A stretch of 64,000 nt of DNA from Streptomyces sp. NBRC 110028 (GTDB taxonomy: Bacteria; Actinomycetota; Actinomycetes; Streptomycetales; Streptomycetaceae), in the NCBI RefSeq assembly GCF_001417735.1, contig NZ_BBUZ01000023.1, forward strand, positions 1-64,000, given 5' to 3'. Below, in pieces: positions 62,603-64,000 of the stretch. The notes under the pieces are model-generated. The model was given only the letters and a program-made list of their open reading frames with translations. It made no database searches and was not told the origin of the DNA. How positions within the stretch are numbered: the stretch's first letter is position 1; every line of letters begins with the position of its first letter. The translations under genes were made by a program, and so were the position numbers.

Positions 62603-64000
62603 GTGTTGCGCCGATCCGCGTACGCCGCGGCGGCCGCGCTCCTGTGCGCCGTACTGGCCGCACCGGGCGGGGCCGCCGCGGCACCCTCCGCGGCGCCATC
62701 CGCGCCATCGGCCCGGCCCACCGGCTGGGCCACGGCGGGCCCCGGCACCACCGGAGGGGCGGGCGCCGCGCCCGACAGCGTCCATGTGGTCCGCACCCGC
62801 GCCGAGCTGCGGGACGCCCTCGCGGGCCACGGCGATCCGACGGCCCCCAAGGTCATCCGCGTGCGCGGCCACCTGGACGGCAACGAGGCCGACGACGGCC
62901 GCCTCCTGGGCGCCCAGGACTACGCCCCCGGCTGGGACCTGCGGCGCTACATGGACTGCTTCGGGCCCGACGGTACGGCGTGGAGCGACGACCGCTACGC
63001 GTGGTGCAAGCGGATGCGCACGCTCCGCGTCACCGGCTCGAACGCCCAGAAGCAGCAGATCCAGCTCACCGTGCCCAGCAACACCACGATCCTGGGCACC
63101 GGCCGGGACGCGGCCCTGCTCGGCGTCTATCTGACCGTCAACACCGGCCGGAACATCGTCATCCGCAACCTCCGCTTCGAGGCTCCCGCCGACCACTTCC
63201 CCAGCTGGGACCCGGGCGACGGCGCGAGCGGCGCGTGGAACGCGCGCTTCGACTCGCTGTCCATCGTCACCGGCCGCAACATCTGGATCGACCACTGCGC
63301 CTTCTCCGACGGCCGCTACCCCACCAGCCGGGCGGCCGTCGGCTTCCACGGCAAGCGCGTCGAACACCACGACGGGCTGCTGGACATGGAGGACGGCACG
63401 GACTTCGTGACCGTCTCCTCCAGCCGCTTCAGCGACCACGAGAAGACCCTGCTGATCGGCTCCGGCGACGGCAAGGGCGACCGCGACCGCGGCCATCTGC
63501 GGATCACCTTTCACCACAACCTGTTCTCCGACACCGCGCAGCGCAGCCCCCGCGTCCGGTTCGGCCAGGTGCACACGTACAACAACTACTTCCGCGGCTC
63601 CACCGACGCCCCCGATTACCCGATGCGCGGTCAGGCACTGGGCGGTAGCTCCTATTTCCTGGGCGCCGGGCTCGAATCGAAGATCGTCTCCGAGTACGAC
63701 GTCTTCACCCACACGGGCCCGGGCGCCTCCCCCGACATCACGGTGGCCACCTTCCACGGCAACCAGTTCTCGGCCACCGGCGCCACGTACAACGGCCGCC
63801 GCGTCGACGTGAACCGGATCGCCCGAGCGAAGTTCGAGGCCGAGGCCGCCCGGGCCCGAGCGGAGGCCGACTCCTCGGGCACCGAGCCGCCTGAGTGGGC
63901 ACTGCGCACCTTCACGACGGACACCGGCTGGACCCCGGCCGACGTCTACCGCTACCGCCCACAGCGCTCGGCGGGGGCGGTGATACGGACGGTGCTGCGC
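62603..64000 (+). CDS. Secreted pectate lyase, PL1 family (partial)
   Basis: Runs off the window in frame (466 codons seen). It starts GTG at 62603, three bases after the GH6 stop; TTG at 62606 is an alternative. A signal peptide (RRSAYAAAAALLCAVLAAPGGAAA) leads into the parallel beta-helix: NIVIRNLRFEAPADHFP, IWIDHCAFSDG, DGLLDMEDGTDFVTVSSSRF (calcium-binding Asp residues) and FHHNLFSDTAQRSPRVRFG, whose RSPRVRFG holds the catalytic Arg. This enzyme cleaves pectate by beta-elimination. The 3' end and any C-terminal module are outside the window. Confidence 0.93.
   Translation, partial: MLRRSAYAAAAALLCAVLAAPGGAAAAPSAAPSAPSARPTGWATAGPGTTGGAGAAPDSVHVVRTRAELRDALAGHGDPTAPKVIRVRGHLDGNEADDGRLLGAQDYAPGWDLRRYMDCFGPDGTAWSDDRYAWCKRMRTLRVTGSNAQKQQIQLTVPSNTTILGTGRDAALLGVYLTVNTGRNIVIRNLRFEAPADHFPSWDPGDGASGAWNARFDSLSIVTGRNIWIDHCAFSDGRYPTSRAAVGFHGKRVEHHDGLLDMEDGTDFVTVSSSRFSDHEKTLLIGSGDGKGDRDRGHLRITFHHNLFSDTAQRSPRVRFGQVHTYNNYFRGSTDAPDYPMRGQALGGSSYFLGAGLESKIVSEYDVFTHTGPGASPDITVATFHGNQFSATGATYNGRRVDVNRIARAKFEAEAARARAEADSSGTEPPEWALRTFTTDTGWTPADVYRYRPQRSAGAVIRTVLR

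Overview
The window is chromosomal DNA of a Streptomyces species. GC content is very high, third codon positions are G/C, GTG and TTG starts are common, and the gene order follows the S. coelicolor core segment around SCO5578 to SCO5518 as I remember it. No rRNA, CRISPR array, prophage or complete insertion sequence is visible. The accessory DNA consists of an intein, a family of small inverted-repeat elements and some species-variable enzymes.

Layout. 0-19 kb: glucose permease (glcP), smc, a small coiled-coil gene, acylphosphatase, a secreted CAP-domain protein, an HxlR regulator, then a minus-strand run of mutM, rnc, rpmF, DUF177, a DivIVA-like coiled-coil gene, coaD, rsmD, recG and a fakA-like kinase. 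recG carries an in-frame intein in its Walker A loop. 19-27 kb: rpmB, thiD, thiL, a stand-alone RAM protein, ddlA, gpsA, plsC, cofC, a MITE-like element, a small OB-like protein and hupS. 27-31 kb: leuCD with the divergent regulator ndgR, and a MerR/DUF4188 pair. 31-34 kb: five tRNA genes (three Glu, two Gln) below gltX, and a fumarylacetoacetase-family gene.

34-45.5 kb holds a small repeat peptide gene and two tandem conservons, cvnA1-D1 and cvnA2-D2. Each encodes a sensor kinase-like protein, a roadblock protein, a DUF742 protein and a Ras-like GTPase. They end at two very long palindromes. 45.6-54.5 kb: acetyl-CoA carboxylase accB/accE, a Tat-exported family 8 polysaccharide lyase, and branched-chain amino acid genes cimA, ilvE and leuB. 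54.6-64 kb: a Tat-exported metallophosphoesterase, proline catabolism (pruA, putA) with a PucR-type regulator, and a TetR gene divergent from a GH6 glycoside hydrolase and a PL1 pectate lyase that runs off the window.

Functional links. leuC, leuD, leuB, ilvE and cimA make leucine and isoleucine precursors. A micro-ORF with two ATT (Ile) codons and a U-tailed terminator precede cimA and suggest isoleucine-sensing attenuation. GltX probably charges both tRNA types encoded next to it. putA and pruA convert proline to glutamate. The most unusual items are the class 3-type intein in RecG, the signs of gene conversion between the conservons, the small NPRRT-repeat peptide, several strong operator palindromes beside regulators (MerR, TetR, IclR) and glcP, and a dispersed repeat that supplies or abuts stop codons.
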